A stretch of 10,826 nucleotides of DNA from Oscillospiraceae bacterium (GTDB taxonomy: Bacteria > Bacillota > Clostridia > Oscillospirales > Ruminococcaceae). The stretch lies in NCBI GenBank assembly GCA_017424665.1, contig JAFOYK010000192.1:1-10826 (forward strand). Reading direction: 5' to 3'. The translations under genes were made by a program, and so were the position numbers. The notes below the pieces were generated by a model. The model saw only the letters and a program-made list of their open reading frames with translations. It did not search any database and had not been told where the DNA came from. Position 1 is the stretch's first letter; the number at the start of each line of letters is the position of its first letter. Positions 1 through 7,421 of this stretch are shown here, piece after piece.

Positions 1-447
1 GGAATCAAGACCGCAACCGTTCTTAAAAAAGAACTCGGCTCCGCCGAAGCTTTTGAACAGAAGATCAAAGACCTTCTTACCGAAAACGGAATTGAAATTA
101 TCGTTCTTGCGGGCTTTATGGCTATACTGAGCGAAAATTTCACCAAAGATTATCCCAAACGTATAATCAACGTTCACCCGGCGCTTATCCCTTCCTTCTG
201 CGGAAAAGGTTTTTACGGACTTCACGTTCACGAAGCAGCCCTTGCTTACGGCGTTAAAGTTACCGGCGCAACCGTTCATTTTGTTAATGAGATCCCCGAC
301 GGCGGCGAGATCATTATGCAGAAAGCCGTTGCAATCCGCGAAAACGACACCCCCGAAACCCTTCAGAAGCGCGTAATGCGCCAGGCCGAATGGAAGATCC
401 TTCCCCTTTCGGTCGAAAAAGTTTGTGCCAAAATAATTTCGGAATAA
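1..447 (+). CDS. purN: Phosphoribosylglycinamide formyltransferase, 5' truncated by window edge
   Basis: GAR transformylase moves the formyl group of 10-formyl-THF onto glycinamide ribonucleotide in the cytoplasm. The reading frame is open from base 1, so 148 codons are visible; compared with the E. coli protein about 45 to 50 N-terminal residues, including the phosphate-binding segment, lie upstream. Numbered from the first visible codon, the catalytic trio is intact: Asn57 and His59 in INVHPALIP and Asp100 in NEIPDGG, matching Asn106, His108 and Asp144 of E. coli PurN. AGFMAIL (37-43) is the family's folate-side strand. The stretch SFCGKGFYG after the NVHP motif is about five residues longer than in E. 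coli, which I associate with clostridial PurN. An internal ATG at 118 is not the start, because conserved sequence continues in frame upstream of it. The C-terminus looks complete. Confidence 0.95.
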   Translation, partial: GIKTATVLKKELGSAEAFEQKIKDLLTENGIEIIVLAGFMAILSENFTKDYPKRIINVHPALIPSFCGKGFYGLHVHEAALAYGVKVTGATVHFVNEIPDGGEIIMQKAVAIRENDTPETLQKRVMRQAEWKILPLSVEKVCAKIISE

Positions 448-454
448 ACATAAA

Positions 455-461
455 AGAGAGG
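455..461 (+). promoter_or_regulatory. Ribosome binding site of purO, decides its start
   Basis: AGAGAGG lies 9 bases before the ATG at 471. It places the start after the purN stop and argues against an in-frame ATG at 390, which sits inside purN, has no purine-rich site before it and would add 27 residues with no resemblance to the family. Confidence 0.7.
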
Positions 462-470
462 AAAAAGATT

Positions 471-1190
471 ATGGACATTTACAAAATCAACGACATTGCC
501 GAACTTATCAAAGACAACGCTTATGTTGGCCGCGGAATTGTAATCGGCAAAACCGCCGACGCTAAAAAAGCAGCTTTTGCATATTTCATCATGGGAAGAA
601 GCGCAAACAGCCGCAACCGCGTTTTTGTTGAACGCGACAATGCTCTTTTCACCGAACCTTTTGATGCTTCCAAAGTTGAAGACCCCAGCCTTATTATTTA
701 CGCTGCTCTTCGCGAACTTGATAACAAACTTATCGTAACCAACGGCGACCAGACTGATACTATCTATAACGGAATCAAATGCGGCGGAACTTTCAGCGGC
801 TCCCTTGCAACCCGCGAATTTGAACCGGATGCTCCGAACCTTACTCCTCGAATCAGCGGTATGGCAACTTTCGCAAACGGCGATTTCACCTATCAGATGA
901 GCATCCTTAAATCTGCCGACGCAGAAGGCACCGCCTGCAACCGCTACACCTTCGATTACCCCGCACTTCCCGGCCTTGGCCATTTCATCCACACCTATGT
1001 TTGTGACGGAAACCCCATCCCTACCTTCCAGGGCGAACCCGAAAGAGTTGCAATTCCGGACGATATCGATGCTTTCACCGAATCTCTTTGGAACGCACTT
1101 AACGAAAACAACAAGATCTCCCTCTATGTTCGCTATGTTGACCTTGAAACCGGCGAAAAAGAAAACAGACTTATCAATAAAAATAAATGA
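471..1190 (+). CDS. purO: IMP cyclohydrolase, PurO family
   Basis: The 239-residue protein should close the ring of FAICAR to give IMP, the last step of de novo purine synthesis. It resembles the archaeal-type PurO family, not the N-terminal cyclohydrolase half of ordinary bacterial PurH. Recognisable blocks in order are a GRGI strand near residue 20, AYFIMGRSANSRNRVF (37-52), VTNGDQTDTI (89-98) and the NLTPRI block (123-128); these line up with the SRS..NR, VSNGSHTDTI and NTPRI segments I recall from Methanothermobacter PurO. It is about 35 residues longer than that enzyme, mostly between the NLTPRI block and the C-terminus. The immediate downstream gene is a PurH lacking exactly this activity, which strongly supports the role. 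From family knowledge the fold is related to Ntn hydrolases; this cannot be seen in sequence alone. No signal peptide or membrane segment is apparent, so it is cytoplasmic. Confidence 0.88.
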   Translation: MDIYKINDIAELIKDNAYVGRGIVIGKTADAKKAAFAYFIMGRSANSRNRVFVERDNALFTEPFDASKVEDPSLIIYAALRELDNKLIVTNGDQTDTIYNGIKCGGTFSGSLATREFEPDAPNLTPRISGMATFANGDFTYQMSILKSADAEGTACNRYTFDYPALPGLGHFIHTYVCDGNPIPTFQGEPERVAIPDDIDAFTESLWNALNENNKISLYVRYVDLETGEKENRLINKNK

Positions 1191-1199
1191 TATATTAAT

Positions 1200-1205
1200 A
1201 AGGAG
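1200..1205 (+). promoter_or_regulatory. Ribosome binding site of AICAR transformylase gene
   Basis: AAGGAG stands 10 bases before the ATG at 1216, in the 25-base gap after purO. Confidence 0.7.
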
Positions 1206-1215
1206 CGCTTGAACG

Positions 1216-2400
1216 ATGAAAGAATTTGAACTTAAATACGGATGCAACCCCAACCAGAAACCTTCCAAAATTTTCATGGATAACGGCGAAGATCTTCCTA
1301 TCGAAATTCTTAACGGCCGCCCCGGCTTCATCAACTTCCTTGATGCTTTCAACAGCTGGCAGCTTGTTAAAGAACTTAAAGAAGCTCTCGGTCTTCCCGC
1401 AGTAACTTCCTTCAAACACGTACGCCCCACGTCCGCAGCAGTTGGCATTCCGCTTTCCGATGACCTTAAAAAAGCTTGCTTTGTTGACGATATCGAAGGC
1501 CTTGACGAATCTCCTCTTGCCTGCGCTTACGCAAGAGCTCGCGGCACCGACAGAATGTGCTCCTTCGGTGACTGGGTAGCTCTTTCCGACGTTTGCGACG
1601 TTAAAACCGCTCTTCTCATCAAACGCGAAGTTTCCGACGGCGTAATCGCTCCCGGTTATGAACCCGAAGCTCTCGAAATCCTTAAATCCAAACGTAAAGG
1701 CGGTTATAACATCGTTAAGATCGACCCCGATTACGTTCCGGAAGTTATTGAACACAAACATGTTTTCGGAATCACTTTTGAACAGGGCAGAAACAATTTC
1801 AAAATTGACGCTGACCTTCTTAAAAACATCGTAACCGAAAACAAAGACATGCCCGAATCCGCAGTTCGTGACCTCATCGTTGCTCTTATCACCCTTAAAT
1901 ACACACAGTCCAACTCCGTTTGCTATGCAGTTGACGGACAGGCAATCGGCGTTGGCGCAGGCCAGCAGTCCAGAATCCACTGCACCCGCCTTGCAGGTAC
2001 CAAAGCAGACACCTGGTTCCTTCGCCAGCACGAAAAAGTTCTTAACCTTCCCTTCAAAGAAGGTCTTGGCCGTCCCGACCGCGACAACGTAATCGACGGT
2101 TACATCAACAAAAACGAAGAAGACGTTTGCGCAGATGGCAACTGGCAGAAATATTTCACCGAACAGCCCGCTCCGCTTACCGACGAAGAAGCAAAAGCAT
2201 TCCTTGCAACCCGCGAAGGCGTTGCTCTCGGTTCCGACGCATTCTTCCCCTTCAGCGACAACATTGAAAGAGCAAAACGCAGCGGTGTAAAATATATCGC
2301 AGAACCCGGCGGCTCCATCCGTGACGACGCAGTTATTGATTGCTGCAACAAATATGACATGGTAATGGCATTCACCGGAATGCGTCTCTTCCACCACTAA
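1216..2400 (+). CDS. purH: Stand-alone AICAR formyltransferase (C-terminal PurH domain only)
   Basis: This 394-residue enzyme should transfer a formyl group from 10-formyl-THF to AICAR, giving FAICAR for the adjacent PurO. It corresponds to the AICAR transformylase half of bifunctional PurH/ATIC; the methylglyoxal-synthase-like cyclohydrolase half is absent, and the start falls directly before the KYGCNPNQ block that opens the transformylase domain. Key residues are present: the Lys67-His68 pair in SFKHVRP (Lys266-His267 of ATIC), the Asn of QSNSVCYA (231-238), GVGAGQQSRIHCTRLAG (245-261), PGGSIRDD (364-371) and the C-terminal RLFHH, whose last His is also the last residue of human ATIC. Lys7 of KYG stands where ATIC has the AICAR-binding Arg207, a conservative change. 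The start ATG has a good Shine-Dalgarno site. The gene symbol is the usual one for this activity, although only half the classical gene is present. Confidence 0.93.
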   Translation: MKEFELKYGCNPNQKPSKIFMDNGEDLPIEILNGRPGFINFLDAFNSWQLVKELKEALGLPAVTSFKHVRPTSAAVGIPLSDDLKKACFVDDIEGLDESPLACAYARARGTDRMCSFGDWVALSDVCDVKTALLIKREVSDGVIAPGYEPEALEILKSKRKGGYNIVKIDPDYVPEVIEHKHVFGITFEQGRNNFKIDADLLKNIVTENKDMPESAVRDLIVALITLKYTQSNSVCYAVDGQAIGVGAGQQSRIHCTRLAGTKADTWFLRQHEKVLNLPFKEGLGRPDRDNVIDGYINKNEEDVCADGNWQKYFTEQPAPLTDEEAKAFLATREGVALGSDAFFPFSDNIERAKRSGVKYIAEPGGSIRDDAVIDCCNKYDMVMAFTGMRLFHH

Positions 2401-2417
2401 TCCAACATTCCGCTAAC

Positions 2418-2422
2418 GGAGG
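2418..2422 (+). promoter_or_regulatory. Ribosome binding site of purD
   Basis: GGAGG stands 8 bases before the ATG at 2431 and fixes that start. The first bases overlap a small 4-bp hairpin (tccg 2409-2412 with cgga 2417-2420), probably too weak to matter. Confidence 0.75.
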
Positions 2423-2430
2423 CATTTATT

Positions 2431-3699
2431 ATGGAAGTTTTAGTAGTTGGCGGCGGCGGCCGCGAACATGCAATAATTAAAAAAATCAAAGAAAACAGCG
2501 AAGTTACCAAAATCTATGCACTTCCCGGCAACGGCGGCATCGCCGCCGATGCCGAATGCGTAGCTATCGGCGCAAAAGATATTGACGCAATCGTTGAATT
2601 CGCAGTTTCCCATAACATCGATTACGCTGTTGTTGCACCGGACGATCCGCTTGTTCTCGGCGCAGTTGACGCTCTTGAAGCAAAAGGTATTCCCTGCTTC
2701 GGACCCAGAGCAAACGCAGCTATCATCGAAGGAAGCAAAGTTTTCTCCAAAGACCTTATGAAAAAATACGGCATTCCCACCGCTGAATACGAAGTTTTTA
2801 ACGACATGGAAGCCGCTCTTAAATATCTTGAAACCGCACCCATCCCCACCGTTATCAAAGCGGACGGTCTTGCTCTCGGAAAAGGCGTAATTATTGCCGA
2901 AACCAGAGAAGCTGCAATGGAAGCTGTTCATTCCATGATGGACGACAAAGTTTTCGGAAAAAGCGGCGATAACATCGTAATCGAAGAATTCCTCACCGGC
3001 CCGGAAGTTTCCGTTCTTTCCTTCACCGACGGAAAAACCGTTGTTCCGATGATTTCTTCCATGGACCACAAACGTGCCCACGATAACGACACCGGCCTTA
3101 ACACCGGCGGTATGGGAACCGTTGCTCCGAACCCTTATTACACCGAGGAAATTGCGAAAGAATGCATGGAGAAGATCTTCCTTCCCACCATGAACGCAAT
3201 GAACGCGGAAGGCAGAACTTTTAAAGGCTGCCTCTATTTCGGACTTATGCTCACCCCCAAAGGCCCGAAAGTTATCGAATATAACTGCCGTTTCGGCGAC
3301 CCGGAAACCCAGGTTGTTCTTCCCCTTCTTGAAAGCGACCTTCTCACCGTTATGAAGGCCGTTACCGAAGAACGTCTTTCCGAAATCGAAGTTAAATTCG
3401 CCGATAAAAACGCCTGCTGTGTAATCATGGCTTCCGAAGGTTATCCGGAACATTATGACAAAGGCTTTGAAATCACCATTCCCGAAGAAGTTGCAGGAAA
3501 CGTTTACGTTGCCGGCGCAGCAATTAAGGAAGGCAAACTTGTAACTTCCGGCGGACGCGTTCTTGGCGTAACCGCAATTGCCGAAACCCTTCCCGAAGCA
3601 ATCAAAGCATCCTATGGCCTTGTTGAAAAAATCCATTTTGACAACGCTTTCTATCGCCATGATATCGGCGCACGCGCCCTTGCCGCAAAGGAGGAATAA
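2431..3699 (+). CDS. purD: Phosphoribosylamine-glycine ligase (GAR synthetase)
   Basis: The enzyme joins phosphoribosylamine and glycine with ATP to form glycinamide ribonucleotide, the substrate of PurN. At 422 residues it has the usual family length and all parts of the ATP-grasp architecture: N-domain GGGGREHAI (7-15), KADGLALGKGV (143-153) in the A/B region, EEFLTGPEVSV (185-195), HKRAHDNDTGLNTGGMGT (213-230), the metal- and ATP-binding EYNCRFGDPETQ (283-294), and the C-domain ending FYRHDIGARAL (408-418). The N-domain reads VAPDDPLVLG where many PurD proteins have GPEAPLV, a conservative variation. Only one Leu codon, the fourth (2440-2442), is TTA; the rest are almost all CTT or CTC. 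Its last codons contain the purL ribosome binding site, so the two genes are probably translationally coupled. Confidence 0.97.
   Translation: MEVLVVGGGGREHAIIKKIKENSEVTKIYALPGNGGIAADAECVAIGAKDIDAIVEFAVSHNIDYAVVAPDDPLVLGAVDALEAKGIPCFGPRANAAIIEGSKVFSKDLMKKYGIPTAEYEVFNDMEAALKYLETAPIPTVIKADGLALGKGVIIAETREAAMEAVHSMMDDKVFGKSGDNIVIEEFLTGPEVSVLSFTDGKTVVPMISSMDHKRAHDNDTGLNTGGMGTVAPNPYYTEEIAKECMEKIFLPTMNAMNAEGRTFKGCLYFGLMLTPKGPKVIEYNCRFGDPETQVVLPLLESDLLTVMKAVTEERLSEIEVKFADKNACCVIMASEGYPEHYDKGFEITIPEEVAGNVYVAGAAIKEGKLVTSGGRVLGVTAIAETLPEAIKASYGLVEKIHFDNAFYRHDIGARALAAKEE
3687..3694 (+). promoter_or_regulatory. Ribosome binding site of purL, inside the end of purD
   Basis: A perfect AAAGGAGG lies within the last codons of purD and 10 bases before a TTG at 3705. 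It supports TTG as the purL start, since no ATG or GTG is suitably placed. Confidence 0.8.
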
Positions 3700-3704
3700 T
3701 TACC

Positions 3705-6700
3705 TTGGTATATCGTGTTTTTGTTGAAAAGAAAAAGGAACTTGCAAACGAAGCAAAATCCCTTTTCAATGACGCAGTTACCCTTCTCGGAATCAAAGAC
3801 CTTACCGACGTTCGCGTAATCAACCGTTATGACGCGGAAAACATCGGCGAAGAGCTTTTTGATTACGCCAAAAAATACGTTTTTTCCGAGCCCCAGCTCG
3901 ATATCGTTTCCGAAGAGATCGATCTTTCCGGCGCAATTGCTTTTGCGGTTGAATATCTTCCCGGTCAGTTTGACCAGAGAGCAGACTCCGCCGCACAGTG
4001 CATCCAGATCATTTCCCAGGGCGAAAGACCCACCATCAGAACCGCAAAAGTTTATGCTCTTTACGGCGAACTTTCCGATTCCGAAATCGCAGATATCAAA
4101 AAATACGTAATCAACCCGGTTGAAGCAAGAGAAGCAGGTTTTGAAAAACCCGAAACCCTTGCAATTGAATACAACATTCCCACCGAAGTTGCAACTCTTG
4201 AAGGCTTCCGTGATCTTAAGAGAGAAGAAGTTGAAGAATTCGTAAACAAATACGGCCTTGCAATGGATGCCGACGACCTTCAGTTCTGCCAGGAATATTT
4301 CCGCAGCGAAGACCGCGACCCCACCATCACCGAAATCAGAATGATCGATACCTATTGGTCCGACCATTGCCGCCACACCACCTTCAACACCACCATCGAT
4401 TCCGTTAAATTCGAGGACGAGCTTCTCCAGAAAGCTTACGACGATTATATTGCAACCAGAGAAGAACTCGGACGCAAAAAACCTGTCTGCCTTATGGATA
4501 TCGGCACCCTTGCGGTAAAATATCTTAAAAAACACGGAAAACTCGACAAACTTGACGAATCCGAAGAAATCAACGCCTGCACCGTTAAAATCGAAATTGA
4601 AGCCGACGGCAAAAAAGAGCCCTGGCTCCTTCTTTTCAAAAACGAGACCCACAACCACCCCACCGAAATCGAACCTTTCGGCGGCGCGGCAACCTGTGTC
4701 GGCGGCGCGATCCGCGACCCGCTTTCCGGCCGTTCCTATGTTTACGGCGCAATGCGTCTTACCGGTGCGGCAGACCCGCTTAAACCCGTAAGCGAAACCA
4801 TTAAAGGTAAACTTCCCCAGAGAAAAATCGTTACCACCGCTGCCGCTGGTTATGCTTCCTACGGTAACCAGATCGGTCTTGCAACCGGCATTGTTGATGA
4901 AATTTATCACGACGGTTACGCAGCAAAACGCATGGAGATCGGCGCAGTTATCGCAGCCGCTCCCCAGGAAAACGTCCGCCGCGAAAGACCCTGCCCCGGC
5001 GATATCGTAATTCTTCTCGGCGGCGCAACCGGCAGCGACGGCTGCGGCGGCGCAACCGGTTCTTCCAAATCCCACACCGCACAGTCTCTTGAAAGCTGCG
5101 GAGCAGAAGTTCAGAAAGGTAACGCACCCGAAGAACGCAAGCTCCAGCGTCTTTTCAGAAACTATGAAGCTTGCCGCATGATCAAACGCTGCAACGACTT
5201 TGGCGCAGGCGGCGTTTCCGTTGCGATCGGCGAACTTGCCGACGGCCTTAACATCGACCTTAACGCAGTTCCGAAAAAATATGAAGGTCTTGACGGCACC
5301 GAACTTGCAATTTCCGAATCTCAGGAAAGAATGGCAGTTGTAATCGAAGCCGAAAACCTTGAAAAATTCCTTGCTCTTGCAGAAAAAGAAAACCTTTCCG
5401 CAACCAAGGTCGCTGTCGTAACCGAAGAACCCAGACTCGTTATGAACTGGAACGGCAAAACCATTGTTGACGTAAGCCGTGCTTTCCTTGATTCCAACGG
5501 CGCTGAAAAACACATTGACGTTGAAGCGGCAAAACCCGCTTACGAACCGAAAAAAGTAACCGGAACCTTCACCGAAAACTATAAAGCTCTTGCGGGCGAC
5601 CTTAACGTTTGTTCCAAACGCGGTCTTTCCGAAAGATTCGACTCCACCATCGGTGCAGGCACCGTTCTTATGCCCTTCGGCGGAAAGAACCAGATCACTC
5701 CTATCCAGGCAATGGTCCAGAAAATTTCCGTTGAGAAAAAACACACCGATGATTGCTCCTTCATGTCCTGGGGCTATAACCCCTTCATCACCGAACAGAG
5801 CCCTTATCACGGCGCATATCTCGCAGTGGTTGAATCCGCCGCAAAACTTGTTGCAACCGGCGCTTCCTTCGAAGACGTTTACCTCACCTTCCAGGAATAT
5901 TTCGAAAAACTCGGAAAAGATTCCAGACGCTGGGGCAAACCCCTTTCCGCACTTCTCGGTGCATTCCAGGCACAGAAAAACCTCGGAATCGGCGCAATCG
6001 GCGGCAAAGACTCCATGAGCGGTACCTTCGAGGATATCCACGTTCCTCCGACTCTTGTTTCCTTCGCTGTTACCACCGGCAAAGCAAACGAAGTTGTTTC
6101 ACCCGAATTTAAAGAAGCAGGCCACAAAGTTGTTGTTCTTAAACCCGAATATGACGAAAACGGCCTTCCCGAAACCGAAAGCCTTCTTGCAATTTTCGCA
6201 AAAGTAACCGAACTCTTCAGAAGCGGAAAAGCTGTTGCAGGCTATACCCCCACCATCGGCGGTATTGCTGAAGCTGTTATGAAGATGTGTTTCGGTAACT
6301 CCCTCGGCTTCAAATTTGCTGATGACGTTACCGTGGAAGAACTCTTCGGCTATTCCTACGGTTCCTTCGTTCTCGAAGTTACTGAAGACGTTGGCGAACG
6401 CGTTCTCGGTGAAACCACCGAAGAAAAAGCCATCGTTCTCGGCGAAGAAAAACTTTGCCTTTGCGAAATGCTCAACATCTATGAAGGAAAACTCGAAAGC
6501 GTTTTCGCCTGCAACATTCCTAACAGCAATTCTCCCATGGAGAACTTTAATTACAGCGCAAGCGAATGGAAAGCTCCCGCAATCAAGGTTGCTAAACCCA
6601 AGGTTCTTATTCCTGCTTTCCCCGGCACCAACTGCGAATTCGACAGCGCAAAAGCCGTTTCCGATGCAGGCGCAGAACCCGAAATCATGGTAATCAACAA

Positions 6701-7391
6701 CCTTTCCGCAGAAGGAATCCACAGAAGCATTGAAGCTTTTGCAGAAAAAATCAAAGAATCCCAGATGATCTTCATCCCCGGCGGTTTCTCCGGCGGCGAC
6801 GAACCCGACGGTTCCGCAAAATTCATCACCGCGTTCTTCCGCAACGGACTTATCAAAGAAGGCGTAACCGATCTTCTTGATAACCGCGAAGGCCTTATGT
6901 GCGGTATCTGCAACGGCTTCCAGGCTCTTATCAAACTTGGTCTTGTTCCTTACGGAAAAATCATCGATACCGATGAAAACTGCCCGACCCTTACCTTCAA
7001 CACCATTGACCGCCACCAGTCCAGAATCGTTCATACCAGAATCGCTTCCAACAAATCCCCGTGGCTCTCTCTCACCAACGTTGGCGACGTTTACACCGTT
7101 CCGATTTCCCACGGCGAAGGAAGATTCCTTGCAAGCGAAGAACTTATCCGCAAACTTGCCGAAAACGGCCAGATTGCAACCCAGTACGTTGACCTCGAAG
7201 GCAACGCAACCGGCGACGTTCGCTTCAACCCCAACGATTCCATGTACGCAATCGAAGGTATCACTTCTCCCGACGGCAGAGTCTTCGGCAAAATGGGCCA
7301 CGCAGAACGTATCGGTTCCAACCTTTACGCAAACGTTCCCGGCGAATATGATATCCGCATGTTTGAAGCAGCGGTTAAATATTTCAAATAA
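3705..7391 (+). CDS. purL: Phosphoribosylformylglycinamidine synthase, single-chain type
   Basis: This 1228-residue FGAM synthase converts FGAR, glutamine and ATP to FGAM. It is the large one-chain form rather than the PurS/PurQ/PurL set of Bacillus. In order it shows a PurS-like N-terminal region starting VYRVFVEKK, a linker with SDHCRH (219-224), a first AIR-synthase-like half with HNHPTEIEPFGG from residue 316 and FGAGGVS (499-505), a second half with MPFGGKNQITP near 655 and GGKDSMSG (766-773), and a C-terminal class I glutamine amidotransferase from about residue 966 (PAFPGTNCEFD). The amidotransferase triad is present: Cys1069 in GICNGFQ, His1199 and Glu1201 in GHAER, matching Cys1135, His1260 and Glu1262 of Salmonella PurL. 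The TTG start lies 5 bases after the purD stop with a perfect Shine-Dalgarno site. No frameshift or gap is visible. Confidence 0.97.
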   Translation: MVYRVFVEKKKELANEAKSLFNDAVTLLGIKDLTDVRVINRYDAENIGEELFDYAKKYVFSEPQLDIVSEEIDLSGAIAFAVEYLPGQFDQRADSAAQCIQIISQGERPTIRTAKVYALYGELSDSEIADIKKYVINPVEAREAGFEKPETLAIEYNIPTEVATLEGFRDLKREEVEEFVNKYGLAMDADDLQFCQEYFRSEDRDPTITEIRMIDTYWSDHCRHTTFNTTIDSVKFEDELLQKAYDDYIATREELGRKKPVCLMDIGTLAVKYLKKHGKLDKLDESEEINACTVKIEIEADGKKEPWLLLFKNETHNHPTEIEPFGGAATCVGGAIRDPLSGRSYVYGAMRLTGAADPLKPVSETIKGKLPQRKIVTTAAAGYASYGNQIGLATGIVDEIYHDGYAAKRMEIGAVIAAAPQENVRRERPCPGDIVILLGGATGSDGCGGATGSSKSHTAQSLESCGAEVQKGNAPEERKLQRLFRNYEACRMIKRCNDFGAGGVSVAIGELADGLNIDLNAVPKKYEGLDGTELAISESQERMAVVIEAENLEKFLALAEKENLSATKVAVVTEEPRLVMNWNGKTIVDVSRAFLDSNGAEKHIDVEAAKPAYEPKKVTGTFTENYKALAGDLNVCSKRGLSERFDSTIGAGTVLMPFGGKNQITPIQAMVQKISVEKKHTDDCSFMSWGYNPFITEQSPYHGAYLAVVESAAKLVATGASFEDVYLTFQEYFEKLGKDSRRWGKPLSALLGAFQAQKNLGIGAIGGKDSMSGTFEDIHVPPTLVSFAVTTGKANEVVSPEFKEAGHKVVVLKPEYDENGLPETESLLAIFAKVTELFRSGKAVAGYTPTIGGIAEAVMKMCFGNSLGFKFADDVTVEELFGYSYGSFVLEVTEDVGERVLGETTEEKAIVLGEEKLCLCEMLNIYEGKLESVFACNIPNSNSPMENFNYSASEWKAPAIKVAKPKVLIPAFPGTNCEFDSAKAVSDAGAEPEIMVINNLSAEGIHRSIEAFAEKIKESQMIFIPGGFSGGDEPDGSAKFITAFFRNGLIKEGVTDLLDNREGLMCGICNGFQALIKLGLVPYGKIIDTDENCPTLTFNTIDRHQSRIVHTRIASNKSPWLSLTNVGDVYTVPISHGEGRFLASEELIRKLAENGQIATQYVDLEGNATGDVRFNPNDSMYAIEGITSPDGRVFGKMGHAERIGSNLYANVPGEYDIRMFEAAVKYFK

Positions 7392-7406
7392 TCAATTTTA
7401 TTTCAT

Positions 7407-7412
7407 AGGAGG
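7407..7412 (+). promoter_or_regulatory. Ribosome binding site of fhs, decides its start
   Basis: AGGAGG ends directly against an in-frame ATG at 7413, which is too close for initiation, and stands 9 bases before the ATG at 7422. The later ATG is therefore the start. Confidence 0.85.
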
Positions 7413-7421
7413 ATGATACCA

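Noticed and set aside
390..470. Upstream in-frame ATG extending purO by 27 residues
   Set aside because: It lies inside purN, has no Shine-Dalgarno site, and the ATG at 471 has AGAGAGG at proper spacing and begins with sequence of normal family length.
2409..2420. Small hairpin tccg/cgga overlapping the purD ribosome binding site
   Set aside because: A 4-bp stem is too weak to regulate initiation and leaves most of GGAGG partly free.
3651..6041. 796-codon minus-strand ORF opposite purL, and similar ones at 1195-2397, 2440-3660, 6099-7301 and 7398-8513
   Set aside because: Each is in register with a clearly conserved plus-strand gene, is rich in Phe, Val, Gly and Cys as expected from complementing the biased codons, and shows no recognisable family or ribosome binding site. 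They follow from the absence of TTA, CTA and TCA in the sense genes.
7413..7421. ATG at 7413 as start of fhs
   Set aside because: It directly abuts AGGAGG with no spacer; the ATG at 7422 has 9 bases of spacing and gives the usual protein length.
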